A stretch of DNA of 64,000 nucleotides from JACKDW01 sp964621785 (GCA_964621785.1 CAZUPD010000024.1:1-64000); one strand, 5' to 3'. Shown: positions 26,906 through 36,041, counted from the first letter of the stretch. Notes: a model not told the origin generated them from the letters alone. Made by a program: numbers and translations.

Positions 26906-28323
26906 GTGCGCACAGCAAGCGTCCCGTTCCCACCGTGGCCCAACGCCGGAAGTCCGGTCGCGGGATTTCCCGCCGCACACTGTTGCGCGGAGCCGTCGGG
27001 GGCAGTGCAGTCGCCCTCGCACTGCCGTGGCTCGAAGCCATGCTGCCGACCCGTGATGTCCACGCCAAGGCGACCGCATTGGAGCCGATTTTTGGCCTGT
27101 TTTTCTGGGCCAATGGGGTGCCCTGGCACGCCAAACACGGCGAGCTCCAGGCCCAGGGCAATCACCCGGACCTGTGGACACCCGCCGAAGAGGGTCTCGG
27201 GTTCACACCGTCGCAACTCATGACACCGTTAGGCAGCCATCCGTTTAGCGTGGCAAGCGGGTTAGAGCCCAAGACCGAGGTGCCGTCCGATCCGCCAGGC
27301 CAGAGCGACGGGCATATGCGGGGCTTTATGGTCAACCTGACAGGTGACCGGATCAAACCCGAAGGTTTTGATCACCCCTCGCACACGCTCACGGCTCTGC
27401 GACCTTCGATCGATCAGTACGTCGCCAACCACGAGGGCTTCTACGGATCGTTCCCAACCCGGTTTCGGTCCCTCGAGATCGGCGTGAGCACGGCGAGGTT
27501 TCACGATTACGGCCACTGGAATAACATCTCGTACAACGGCCCAGACTCGCAAAATCCGGCGATACTCAGTCCTACGCAGCTGTACAATCTGCTGTTCAAT
27601 GTCCCGGACGATCTGGTGGCTGTGGGCCGCCGCGCCCGGTTGCTCGATGCCGTGATGGAAGATGCTGGCGATCTTCGCCTGAAACTTGGGACAGGTGACC
27701 GTGACCGCCTCGATGCCCACCTCGAGCATTTGTCGGAGATTCAGCGTCGGCTCGAGCTGACCTCGGGGACCTGTGATTCAGCACCCGAGGTGCCAGGTGA
27801 CTCGAGCGACCTGTTGATCAAGACAGACATCATGGCCGAGCTGCTGGCCGTGGCCCTACAATGTGGGTTGACCCGGGTGTTCTCGTTTATGTTGACGTCT
27901 CCGGCGACGACCCACGTTTTTTCAAACCTGGGAGTCAACAACGACATGCACGCGACCTGTCACGCCGGCGAGTGGGAACAGGTACGTGCGATCACCGACT
28001 ACCAGATGCAGGCGTTTGCCCGTCTTCTCGACCGGTTTGCCGCGACCCTCGATCCGATGGACGACTCGCTACTCGACCGCGCCTGTATTTTTGCCACCTC
28101 GGAGTACGGCGAGGGCTGGCAACACAGCGTCAAAGAGATGCCGATCATTGTCGCTGGTCGTTGCAACGGTAACCTCAATCCGCACTTCCACGTACGCGAG
28201 GCGGGCGGCAACGTGTCCAAGGTCCATGTCACCATGTTGCGGGCGCTCGGGCTCGAAACACCGAGTTTCGGATGGAACGGCGGGCAGACGTCGGACGAAT
28301 TGCCAGGGTTGCGCAACGGCTAG
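26902..28323 (+). CDS. DUF1552 protein with Tat signal
   Basis: A 473-residue protein. The Tat-type signal GISRRTLLRGAVGGSAVALA shows the twin arginine, so the protein is exported folded, probably with a cofactor. The DUF1552 body is typical (GLFFWANGVPWH near the start, LEIGVSTARFHDYGHWNNISY, FMLTSPATTHVFSNLGV, ACIFATSEYGEG, MPIIVAGRCNG near the end). It resembles the sulfatase/alkaline phosphatase-like DUF1501 group in overall plan. The ATGA overlap with the upstream DUF1592 gene shows that they act together. Confidence 0.9.
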   Translation: MSAHSKRPVPTVAQRRKSGRGISRRTLLRGAVGGSAVALALPWLEAMLPTRDVHAKATALEPIFGLFFWANGVPWHAKHGELQAQGNHPDLWTPAEEGLGFTPSQLMTPLGSHPFSVASGLEPKTEVPSDPPGQSDGHMRGFMVNLTGDRIKPEGFDHPSHTLTALRPSIDQYVANHEGFYGSFPTRFRSLEIGVSTARFHDYGHWNNISYNGPDSQNPAILSPTQLYNLLFNVPDDLVAVGRRARLLDAVMEDAGDLRLKLGTGDRDRLDAHLEHLSEIQRRLELTSGTCDSAPEVPGDSSDLLIKTDIMAELLAVALQCGLTRVFSFMLTSPATTHVFSNLGVNNDMHATCHAGEWEQVRAITDYQMQAFARLLDRFAATLDPMDDSLLDRACIFATSEYGEGWQHSVKEMPIIVAGRCNGNLNPHFHVREAGGNVSKVHVTMLRALGLETPSFGWNGGQTSDELPGLRNG

Positions 28324-28347
28324 CCAGCGGCCGATCGAGGGTCAAAC

Positions 28348-29292
28348 ATGCGGATACATGTAAATCATGTGTGCATGCAGGTATTTGTAGCGACCTGCCT
28401 CGTCACCGGGTGCTCTGCCGCCGAACAGGATCCGTCCGACACCGAGTTCACGTCGAATCCCTCGGCGAGTAGCGATACAAGTGGCGGTGAGTCGGGCTCC
28501 GAGTCCGACTCGGGTGAAACGTCCACGTCGGGAGAACCGGGAACCGAAACCGGGGAGGGGTCCTCGACCACCCACGAACCGATCGATTGTGGCCCGTACA
28601 CGCAGTGTGGCGTGTTGTGTGTCGACCTCCAAAGCGATCCAGAAAACTGCGGGGTCTGTGGGGTCTCGTGTATTGTCCCCAATGCGATTCCAACCTGTGT
28701 CGAGGGGATGTGTGCTCTGGGCGATTGCCACTCCGGGTGGTCGGATTGCGACGCCGATATCAACACCGGCTGCGAGACCGAGCTCCCCGATGGCGAGAGC
28801 TGTCCGCTGCTGTGTGATCCACAAACACCAGAGGTTTGCAATCTGTTTGACGACAATTGCAATGAAAGTTGCGACGAAGGGGTCGACGGGTGTCGCCACG
28901 GGGTACACCGGGCGTCGAGTCCAACACTGGGCCACCTATACACGACCGACCTCGCAGAGGCGTCGTCGGGTGACTTCCACCTCGAAGCCGAGAACTACTT
29001 CTTTCTCTACGCCCAGCCACAGGCCGGTATCGTGGCATTGCACCGCTGCCTGCTCGGCAACGGAAAACGCTTTTACACAACCAGCAGTAGCTGTGAGGGT
29101 GCAGGGACCAATGAGGGACCATTGGGCTACCTCGCCGGCGAGCAGATCTGTGGGTCAGCCCCGCTGTACCGTCTGTACCATCCCCAAAACGGCCACTTCT
29201 ATACGACGAGTGCGGGCGAGCGAGACAATGCCGTCAATAATTTGGGTTACACATTCGAGTCGACAATCGGGTTTGTTTGGAGCGGGCTCTGA
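28348..29292 (+). CDS. DUF5648 lipoprotein
   Basis: A 314-residue protein with an unusual, weakly charged signal peptide ending LVTGC (Cys about residue 22). A Ser/Glu/Gly linker follows, then a Cys-rich region (CGPYTQCGVLCVDL, NCGVCGVSC, CNLFDDNCNESCDEG). Two DUF5648-like units close it (GHLYTTDLAEASS and RLYHPQNGHFYTTSAGERDN, ending TFESTIGFVW). DUF5648 is seen in secreted hydrolases and adhesins. The coding sequence of the signal peptide itself contains TGTGCATGCA (28370) and nearby TACATGTA, so its codon use is unlike the rest of the gene. Start uncertain within the first 10 codons. Confidence 0.78.
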   Translation: MRIHVNHVCMQVFVATCLVTGCSAAEQDPSDTEFTSNPSASSDTSGGESGSESDSGETSTSGEPGTETGEGSSTTHEPIDCGPYTQCGVLCVDLQSDPENCGVCGVSCIVPNAIPTCVEGMCALGDCHSGWSDCDADINTGCETELPDGESCPLLCDPQTPEVCNLFDDNCNESCDEGVDGCRHGVHRASSPTLGHLYTTDLAEASSGDFHLEAENYFFLYAQPQAGIVALHRCLLGNGKRFYTTSSSCEGAGTNEGPLGYLAGEQICGSAPLYRLYHPQNGHFYTTSAGERDNAVNNLGYTFESTIGFVWSGL

Positions 29293-29560
29293 CGGGCGTG
29301 CATCACCCCGACTTCGTCGTTGTACCTACAAAAAGACGCGCAATGTGCGTGGAAACAAAGGCCTGAACTTTCGAGTAGCGGATAACGCTGTGCGTGAGAT
29401 TCCTTTGGCCTTTGCTTGTAGCGACAAGAAAATGGGAATAGAAAAAAAAATCTCCCAAAACGAATTGACCTGAGACTGGGCGAGAGGTTATGGGAAATGC
29501 ACATGCACGCACATGCGTGCGAGTGGACTTCCACACCCCCTCAACGGCGGAGATATACGA
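29293..29560. other. Intergenic region with two palindromes
   Basis: This stretch of 268 bp, AT-richer than its neighbours, separates the DUF5648 lipoprotein from the TonB receptor operon. It holds TGTACCTACA (29321) and TGCACATGCA (29498) and an A-rich run near 29440. The receptor's promoter is probably here. I see no gene. Confidence 0.5.
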
Positions 29561-32500
29561 ATGCGCAGGAGTGCTTGGATACCGATTTTGGGCGCCGTCG
29601 TGGCAACACAGGCGGTCGTCATCCAAAAGGCGGAGGCCAGTCCCAACGACGCGGTGTTGACCGGTGTCATCCGCGACCCGGCCTCGGGTTCAACCGTCGA
29701 AGGTGCTGTCATCATCGTCACCGGCGAGAAGTTGCTCGGCGAACGCACGATGGTGACAGATAGCAACGGTCTGTACCGTATCCCCAATCTGCCGCCTGGC
29801 GAATACATGATCCAGGTCGTGCACCAGGACTCTGGGGCGGGCAAAAAGCGAGAAGGTTTGAAGCTTCGCGCGGGTAACACGACCCGCATCGACTTCAATC
29901 TCGAGCTGACCTCGGGTCTCAACCGGACGATTGTTGTCGAGTCTCCCCCGGTCGACGTCGGGTCGAGTACAACCGGCATGTCCTTCGACAAAGAGATCTC
30001 AAAGCGTGTCCCGATCGCCAACCCGACGGGCAAAGGTGGCGCCAACCGGTCGTTTGAGGCGATCGCCGAGGCGACGCCGGGCGCCAACAACGACACCTAC
30101 GGAACGTCGATCGCCGGTACGACCTCGCCGGAGAACAAGTACTACGTCGACGGTCTATCGGTGAACGACCCCGGCTTTGGTCTCAACGGCACCGCCCTGA
30201 CCGTCGAGTTCCTCGAGGAAGTTCGGGTCGAGGCCGGTGGGTACATGCCGGAGTACGGCCGGGCGACCGGCGGTATCGTCAACGCCGTCACCAAAACCGG
30301 TTCCAATGAGTTCCACGGTGGCGTGTGGGTGTTCTATACGCCAGGTCAGCTGCAGGGCAGGCAAAAGCAGCCCCAGCGCGAAGGCTCGACGATTCAGACC
30401 CAGCGAAACCTCAACTGGCTAGGCGATGCGGGCTTTGATGTCGGTGGGCGCATCATCAAAGACCGGTTGTGGTTCTACGGCGGTGTCAGCTTCTCGCGTA
30501 CGGTCTACAACCTCGACACCACGTGGAACAAGTTGCTGCTCGACGACGATGGCAACACGATGGTCGACCCGGAGACCGAGTACACACTCACCGAATTCAT
30601 CCCGGGGTCGAAAGAACGTAAGAAGGCCCAGGCGACCACGATCCAAGCCCTCGGCAAGTTGACCTTTGCCCCGGCCAAAAACCACACCTTAGAGCTCATG
30701 GGGATCTACGCGCCGACCTTCTCAGGCGGGCGCGGGACCTACGGGATGAATGCTCGTACAGGCCTTCCCGAGATCAGCAATGCTCTCGGAACCTACGAAG
30801 CATTGGCCCACTCCTACCACGACGATGCTGGCGACTTGCAGCTCAGCTGGAACGCACTCGCCGACAACAACCGCTGGGAGATCGACACGATTTTCGGTTG
30901 GCACCACCAGGTCAATCAGCGCTTGCCCAACGACGGCAGCGGGGTGGGGACCAACAACGGCCTCGCCGGGCAGCCCGGGGTAATTTGGCGGCGCAACCAG
31001 CCGTTCCACTCCGTAACCGACTTCATCCCGCTCCCCGAGGATGCCGCCAGAGATGCCTGTGACGCCTTCGTGCCCCAGGATCCGACGCTCGATCCGATCG
31101 AAGTCTGTCCGGTAACTTCGTTTGCTACCGGCGGTCCGGGCTTCATCTACGACCGCAGCCTCGACCGCATCCACGCGCGCTCGATGGCCTCTCGACTGGC
31201 CCAAGGTGCAGGTCACCACGTCATCAAGTTTGGCGTCGACTTCGAGTACATGCAGTACAACAGCCACCGCGGTTACACCGGCGGCACCCTGTACCGCGAG
31301 TCGACCAGCGGGACGAACTTTGCCGACTACCGGCAGTACGGGTTTTTGACCGGGCCCGACGATCCGTTCATTCTCCCGAGTCTGCGCTGGACCGTGTTCT
31401 CGACCACCATCGGTGGGTTCTTGCAGGACAGCTGGTCCATCATGGACAAGGTGACCCTCAACTTCGGTCTACGGTACGACGCCCAGCACATGTTCGGCGG
31501 GGATCGGCAACTGTCGATGGCATTGCCCAATCAGATCTCACCGCGTGTGGGCCTGATCTGGGATCCGACCCAAGCGGGTCACTCAAAGTTGTTTATCAAC
31601 TACGCCCGCTTCTACCAGAGCGTGCCACTCAACCTGGCCGATCGCGCAGGTTCCGGCGAGCCGTCGATGGCGTCGTTTCACGATGCCACAGTCTGTGACC
31701 CGACCGATCTCGACTCGCACACAGGTGTTTGCCGCGAAGACGACAGCCGGCTGCAAGTCGGCGGTGCGACCGAGCCTGACCAATTGTGGATTTTGACCGG
31801 TGCCGGCAAAACCCCGGTCGACCCCGACCTCAAACCGCAGTCGAGCGACGAGATCGTCCTCGGTGGTGAGTACGAGATCGTGCCGGGCGGCCGCCTTGGA
31901 CTCAACTACACCCACCGCTGGCTCAACCGCGTCATCGAGGACATGAGCCGCGACGAGGCGACCACCTACTTCATCGGTAACCCGGGTTACGGCATCGCTT
32001 CGGACTTCCCGAAGGCTCGCCGTGTCTACGACGCCGGTGTGTTGTACTTCGACAAGCGGTTCGCCAAGAACTGGTTGGCATCGGCGAGCTACACCCTCGC
32101 GTTCTTGCGGGGCAACATCGCAGGTTTGTTCCGGCCGGAGACCGGTCAGCTCGACCCGAACATCAACTCCGACTTCGACTTGATCTCGCTGCTCGACAAC
32201 CGCTTCGGTTCTCTGCCAGGCGACACGCGCCACACGTTCAAGGTCTTCACCGCCGGCGAAATCCCGTTCAAGAATGGGCATGCACTTCTCCTCGGCGGTG
32301 CCTTCCGCGCAAGTTCGGGTAACCCGACCAACGTACTCGCGTCGCACTACCTCTACGGCAGCGGCGAGGTGTTCGTGTTGCCCCGCGGCGCTGGCGAACG
32401 ACTGCCCTGGGTGTTCCGGATCGACACCAACATCGGTTACACCAAGCGCTTCAACAAAGATCTTGCGGTGTCGATCACCATGGATGTGTTCAATGCTTTG

Positions 32501-32698
32501 AACTTCCAGCAGTACACCAACATCGATCAGACCTACACGAACGATGATGTGTTGCCGATCCCCGACGGCACGTTCGACGATCTCGAAAGTCTCGAGACAA
32601 CCGACGGGATGCCGATCGTCAAAAACCCGAACTTCGGCAACCCAACTTCCTTCCAACGACCGCGGACGTTCCGCTTTGGTGTTCGGCTCACGTTCTAA
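29561..32698 (+). CDS. TonB-dependent receptor with carboxypeptidase-like N-terminal domain
   Basis: About 1,045 residues. GGAG precedes ATG 29561. A signal peptide (MRRSAWIPILGAVVATQAVV) precedes a CarboxypepD_reg beta sandwich (ASGSTVEGAVIIVTGEKLLG, YRIPNLPPGEYMIQV). The plug domain follows (YYVDGLSVNDPGFGLN, EVRVEAGGYMPEYGRATGG), then a beta-barrel ending in the aromatic RPRTFRFGVRLTF. This is the OmpA-like/Oar architecture found in myxobacteria. It imports or secretes a large substrate across the outer membrane using TonB. It is the first gene of a three-gene operon. No TGYANNTRCA site lies in this long gene. Confidence 0.92.
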   Translation: MRRSAWIPILGAVVATQAVVIQKAEASPNDAVLTGVIRDPASGSTVEGAVIIVTGEKLLGERTMVTDSNGLYRIPNLPPGEYMIQVVHQDSGAGKKREGLKLRAGNTTRIDFNLELTSGLNRTIVVESPPVDVGSSTTGMSFDKEISKRVPIANPTGKGGANRSFEAIAEATPGANNDTYGTSIAGTTSPENKYYVDGLSVNDPGFGLNGTALTVEFLEEVRVEAGGYMPEYGRATGGIVNAVTKTGSNEFHGGVWVFYTPGQLQGRQKQPQREGSTIQTQRNLNWLGDAGFDVGGRIIKDRLWFYGGVSFSRTVYNLDTTWNKLLLDDDGNTMVDPETEYTLTEFIPGSKERKKAQATTIQALGKLTFAPAKNHTLELMGIYAPTFSGGRGTYGMNARTGLPEISNALGTYEALAHSYHDDAGDLQLSWNALADNNRWEIDTIFGWHHQVNQRLPNDGSGVGTNNGLAGQPGVIWRRNQPFHSVTDFIPLPEDAARDACDAFVPQDPTLDPIEVCPVTSFATGGPGFIYDRSLDRIHARSMASRLAQGAGHHVIKFGVDFEYMQYNSHRGYTGGTLYRESTSGTNFADYRQYGFLTGPDDPFILPSLRWTVFSTTIGGFLQDSWSIMDKVTLNFGLRYDAQHMFGGDRQLSMALPNQISPRVGLIWDPTQAGHSKLFINYARFYQSVPLNLADRAGSGEPSMASFHDATVCDPTDLDSHTGVCREDDSRLQVGGATEPDQLWILTGAGKTPVDPDLKPQSSDEIVLGGEYEIVPGGRLGLNYTHRWLNRVIEDMSRDEATTYFIGNPGYGIASDFPKARRVYDAGVLYFDKRFAKNWLASASYTLAFLRGNIAGLFRPETGQLDPNINSDFDLISLLDNRFGSLPGDTRHTFKVFTAGEIPFKNGHALLLGGAFRASSGNPTNVLASHYLYGSGEVFVLPRGAGERLPWVFRIDTNIGYTKRFNKDLAVSITMDVFNALNFQQYTNIDQTYTNDDVLPIPDGTFDDLESLETTDGMPIVKNPNFGNPTSFQRPRTFRFGVRLTF

Positions 32699-32713
32699 CC
32701 CGGAGGTAGTCCA

Positions 32714-33475
32714 ATGAACCGCCCGATTCAACTTGTACTCACCCTCGCAGTTGCCCTCACCGCAGGCGTCGCAACGACGATGTCCGGCTGTACGCAACCT
32801 CTGATGAACTGCACCAGTGCGCACGGTACGTTCGCTGCCAAGTTTGAGCTCGTCGAGGGCGATCCGAATACCGCCTGTGGCTCCCTGGTGGGAGATGTCC
32901 TCGGGTTCCAGTCGTACTACTACGAAGGTGGACTCAACGACACGCCCGACTACAACCGGGCCAAAGTTGCCATCCGCCCGGAAACACTTGGCCTCTTGCT
33001 CGAGCACGCCGTCTCTCAAGGCGTTCCTGTTGCGGATGCCGAGCCCAACGCGATCGGTGATTTCGCAGCAGGCCTGCCAACCGAGGACGAATTCTGCGAG
33101 ATTCCGCGGTTTCAGCAACACTCCGAGGCCAACATCCCGTTGGTGCCGGCGGTACCCGACGACCCCGAAACGCCCGATGAGGACGAGAGTATCCCGGAGC
33201 AACCGGCGACCTACCTCAAGTACGAGTGGAAGAACGCCAAGGTGTTGGTTTCGGCCGACGCTCAAGGGACACAGTTCGCCGCAGATCTGCGGTTTACGCA
33301 GGACAACTGCACGGCCGACTACCGCGTGACCGGGCTCTATCCGCTCGTCGGCTGTGAAAGCGATGACGATTGCACCGCCGACGACAACGGCATCAACCCC
33401 TCCTTCTCGAAGGAATGCCTGACCGAACTCGGCATTTGTGTGCTGACGGGCGAGCCGCCAGCGTACAAAGAGTAA
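32714..33475 (+). CDS. Lipoprotein partner of the TonB receptor
   Basis: GGAGG stands 8 bp before ATG 32714, only 15 bp after the receptor stop. A 253-residue protein with signal ending ATTMSGC. The mature part holds six or more Cys residues (CTSAHGTFAAKFELVEGD, CGSLVGDVLGF, DNCTADYRVTGLYPLVGC). No recognised domain. Position between receptor and a small membrane protein suggests a substrate-binding or assembly partner at the outer membrane, as in receptor/lipoprotein pairs of other phyla; this is inference. Confidence 0.75.
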   Translation: MNRPIQLVLTLAVALTAGVATTMSGCTQPLMNCTSAHGTFAAKFELVEGDPNTACGSLVGDVLGFQSYYYEGGLNDTPDYNRAKVAIRPETLGLLLEHAVSQGVPVADAEPNAIGDFAAGLPTEDEFCEIPRFQQHSEANIPLVPAVPDDPETPDEDESIPEQPATYLKYEWKNAKVLVSADAQGTQFAADLRFTQDNCTADYRVTGLYPLVGCESDDDCTADDNGINPSFSKECLTELGICVLTGEPPAYKE

Positions 33476-33505
33476 GTCCACACCCCAACCAACGAGGAAC
33501 AGTAC

Positions 33506-34087
33506 ATGGGACCTTTCGCAAACAAATCTCGTGGGCATCATTCTCTTGCGGCACAGGCTGGGGTGTTTGTCACTGCAGTGGCCCTGACACTGGCACCGAC
33601 CTATGCATATGCACAGGGAGCACAACCGGCCCAGCCAGTTCAACCGGTCCAGCCAGCGCAACCGGCCCAACCAGCTCAACCGGCCCAGCCAGCTCAACCA
33701 GCGCAGCCTGTCGCTCAACCGCCGCAGCCGGCACCCGTTGAAGCACCCGTCGACGATGGGATGCCAGCACCGCTTACCCCGCAGGAGATTGCCGCCGCGA
33801 CCAAACTCAAGAAGATCGGTGGCGGGGTGATGATCGGTGGTGGTGCAGTCGCAGCAGCCGGTTTTGGGCTCACGCTCGCATTTACACTCAAGGTTCGTAA
33901 ACTCGAGGGTGATAACGCTCCGATCGAAGACATCGACAGCGCTGACAAGCTCTCGATGGTCGGGGGGATCTTGCTCGCAAGTGGAATTGCTGTGGTCGCC
34001 ATCGGGGGGATCATCCACCGGAAGGGAAGTAAACGCCTCGAGGTACAACCGACGCTTGGAGGCCTTGTTCTATCTGGGCGTTTCTAA
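33506..34087 (+). CDS. Pro/Ala/Gln-rich exported membrane protein
   Basis: GAGGAAC precedes ATG 33506. A signal peptide ends near TYAYAQ. A (P-A/V-Q) tandem segment follows, with about 15 Pro-Ala/Val-Gln units, and then two hydrophobic helices (GGVMIGGGAVAAAGFGLTLA and GGILLASGIAVVAIGGIIHR). The Pro-rich stretch could span the periplasm or peptidoglycan, much as in TonB. Its place behind a TonB receptor and a terminator directly after it support a role in the same transport unit. TGCATATGCA (33604) codes part of the signal peptide. Confidence 0.72.
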   Translation: MGPFANKSRGHHSLAAQAGVFVTAVALTLAPTYAYAQGAQPAQPVQPVQPAQPAQPAQPAQPAQPAQPVAQPPQPAPVEAPVDDGMPAPLTPQEIAAATKLKKIGGGVMIGGGAVAAAGFGLTLAFTLKVRKLEGDNAPIEDIDSADKLSMVGGILLASGIAVVAIGGIIHRKGSKRLEVQPTLGGLVLSGRF

Positions 34088-34300
34088 GCGAGCATCGCCC
34101 ATGGCGAGATAAAGGCACACCTTCGGGTGTGTCTTTTTGTTCATGTCTATAAAATTATGTCGGATTTGACTTGAACGACTCAAACCGAGAGTGAGTGTGT
34201 CTTTTCGTTCATGTCTAATAAATTCGAACCGTTGCTCGGACGCATGCTTCAAGTTCCCAGGGTCTGAATCGAGCATCGGCCATGGCGAGGATGGGCGTTT
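34086..34300 (+). repeat. Two diverged duplicated segments around a terminator
   Basis: GAGCATCGcCCATGGCGAG (about 34090) recurs as GAGCATCGgCCATGGCGAG (about 34271). GTGTGTCTTTTtGTTCATGTCT (about 34129) recurs as the same string with one change at about 34196, followed in both by AT-rich TAWWAAATT-like bases. The order of the two parts is swapped between copies. The 299-bp gap contains no gene. Confidence 0.6.
34114..34138 (+). terminator. Rho-independent terminator of TonB operon
   Basis: The stem GGCACACC / GGTGTGTC (one G-U pair) has a stable TTCG tetraloop and is followed by TTTTTG, 26 bp after the stop. It is a textbook intrinsic terminator for the receptor operon. Confidence 0.88.
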
Positions 34301-34386
34301 CGCGGTCGTGGGAGCGCGTGTAAATGCACAGACCTCTGTGCTCGGAGACGCTTCCTGACGAGAGGCGAAATGGCCGCGAGGGGGAC

Positions 34387-34869
34387 ATGAACACGGTAAC
34401 CTTCCGTATGCCTACTTTTCCCCGATTGCTCTCCACAGTCCTCATTTCGAGTTGCCTCGCATTTGCCCAGGGATGCGATGACGGCGGCGATGGAGGGTCG
34501 GAGTCCGATAGTTCGAACGCGTCTGAGACTGACGATGGGACGACGACGGAGGGTCCCGCCGATGTGTTTGTCGACGACATTTACCCGAACATCATCAGTC
34601 CCAATTGCTCGTGCCACGTCGGTGGCGAGGTCGGAGGGCTAGCGATGCCCGACGCGGATACCGCAAAAGCAAACCTGGTTTCGGCAGCGTCAGGTCAGTC
34701 CAGCCTCAGCCGGGTGGAGCCGGGAGATCCGGAAAATAGCTATATCATCCACAAACTGAAAGGTACCCAAGCCGATGTCGGTGGGAGCGGTGACCAGATG
34801 CCACAGGGCGGGGCGGCACTGTCGGACGGTGATATTTCTTCGATCGAGTCTTGGATCTCAGGGCTCTAA
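34387..34869 (+). CDS. Small cytochrome-c-like lipoprotein with CxCH motif
   Basis: GAGGGGGAC precedes ATG 34387. A 160-residue protein whose signal ends LAFAQGC. After a short acidic linker the domain (DDIYPNIISPNCSCHVGGEV, then PGDPENSYIIHKLKG, DQMPQGGAALSDGDISSIES) follows the pattern of class I cytochrome c domains seen beside DUF1592-type proteins, including the distal Met in QMPQGG. The haem site reads Cys-Ser-Cys-His, one residue short of CxxCH. Either haem is attached through one Cys or this is a haem-free relative. Role: probable electron carrier or sensor at the membrane. Confidence 0.72.
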   Translation: MNTVTFRMPTFPRLLSTVLISSCLAFAQGCDDGGDGGSESDSSNASETDDGTTTEGPADVFVDDIYPNIISPNCSCHVGGEVGGLAMPDADTAKANLVSAASGQSSLSRVEPGDPENSYIIHKLKGTQADVGGSGDQMPQGGAALSDGDISSIESWISGL

Positions 34870-34895
34870 GCAGGTTTACCGCCAGCTCAATTCAC

Positions 34896-34944
34896 GCAGA
34901 CCATCCACGACGAGATCCGGCCGGGTCCGTCATGGATGGTCTGC
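34896..34944. terminator. Stem-loop between convergent genes
   Basis: GCAGACCATCCA (34896-34907) and TGGATGGTCTGC (34933-34944) pair perfectly over 12 bp with a 25-nt loop, between the stops at 34869 and 34979. No T-run follows. It probably limits read-through from both sides. Confidence 0.6.
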
Positions 34945-34978
34945 CTGATCGGTGAACATACATCCTTGTCGAGGTCGT

Positions 34979-35935
34979 TTAGACACCCCGACAGGAAACG
35001 GATGTTCCGTCAAACTCGGGATTGTAGTTCTCGCAAGTCATATCTTCGGAACACCCGCAGGAGCCCTCGTAGCAGGTATCGGCGTAGTCGAGTGGTGCGC
35101 AGTCGGCATCACTTGCGCATTGGCAGACGCCTTCGGCACAGATCGAAGTTCCTTGCAGTCCGGCACAGTCTGAATCTTGGCCACACTCGCAGTGGTTGGT
35201 CTGGGTGTTACACACCGGGAAGTTTGGGACAACGCAATCAGCGTTTGAAGAACAGCCGTTGATGCAGAATTTAGCTTCGGTGCAGAGCGCGGTTGTATTT
35301 TTGCAAACTGTGATCTGCCCGCCCTCGATCGCTGGTGCTTGCACTTCTTCCTGGTTGATGTCCTCACACGACAGGAAATCTGACGGTGCATACACACACT
35401 TTCCGGCTCCGTCGAGATTGATACATGCCTGGGTTACTGCACAATCCGCTTGGGCGGCACAGTTGTCGCCAAACTCCCAGCCGCTGAATTGGATTTGGCA
35501 CTCCTCATCGTCGGTGCAGCCGGCGAAGTCGGTTGTGCAGAGGTTGTTGCTGCCGCAGGTGTAGCCCATGTCTTGGCCATCGAGGTTGCAGTCGCTGTCG
35601 TCCTCGCAGGACTCGAGGCAGAAGCTCGCCCCGTCGTCACCGGTTGTCGGATCTGTATCGCTCGTGCTCGGGTCATCGGTCGACGCGGTTGTCGGATCGT
35701 CGGTCGTGCCGACGCTTGTGCCGTCGGTCTCACCGGTCGTTTCGGATTGGGTTTCGGATTCGGACTCGGACTGCGTTTCGCCCGCGGTGTCGGACGCGGG
35801 ACTCGTGCTAGGACCGACGGTACCCTGCGTGACAGAGCTGGTGGATGCATCGGTATCCATCGGGTCGTCCTTGCCACAGGCGACACAAAGGATGAGGGCG
35901 AGGATTGAGTAGGGAAGAGCTTTGACCAGACGCAT
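34979..35935 (-). CDS. Cys-rich lipoprotein with Ser/Thr/Glu linker
   Basis: A 318-residue lipoprotein (MRLVKALPYSILALILCVAC). The linker of about 80 residues is made of Ser, Thr, Glu and Asp. The remaining 210 residues hold over 25 Cys in EGF-like or Dickkopf-like units (CLESCEDDSDCNLDG, CNTQTNHCECGQDSDCAG, CAEGVCQCASDADCAP, CYEGSCGCSEDMTC). No catalytic motif. Likely a disulfide-rich surface protein. The start follows the charged n-region directly, with no competing start. Confidence 0.82.
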   Translation of the reverse strand: MRLVKALPYSILALILCVACGKDDPMDTDASTSSVTQGTVGPSTSPASDTAGETQSESESETQSETTGETDGTSVGTTDDPTTASTDDPSTSDTDPTTGDDGASFCLESCEDDSDCNLDGQDMGYTCGSNNLCTTDFAGCTDDEECQIQFSGWEFGDNCAAQADCAVTQACINLDGAGKCVYAPSDFLSCEDINQEEVQAPAIEGGQITVCKNTTALCTEAKFCINGCSSNADCVVPNFPVCNTQTNHCECGQDSDCAGLQGTSICAEGVCQCASDADCAPLDYADTCYEGSCGCSEDMTCENYNPEFDGTSVSCRGV

Positions 35936-36041
35936 GGGGCGCGAGCATGTTCGAGCCGACGTCCGTTGTCAATGCATGTGTGCACGAACTTGCCGTTGTC
36001 ACTCTTCCGATTGCACACGTTTGGTGATGTGCTTCATAAAT

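Noticed and set aside
29513..29560. Earlier start for the TonB receptor
   Set aside because: Sixteen added residues (ending PHPLNGGDIR) precede a normal signal peptide, and GGAG is placed correctly for ATG 29561.
31583..34048. 821-codon minus-strand frame opposite the TonB operon
   Set aside because: No recognisable domain, covers three plus-strand genes with ribosome sites, and reads as reverse-complement bias.
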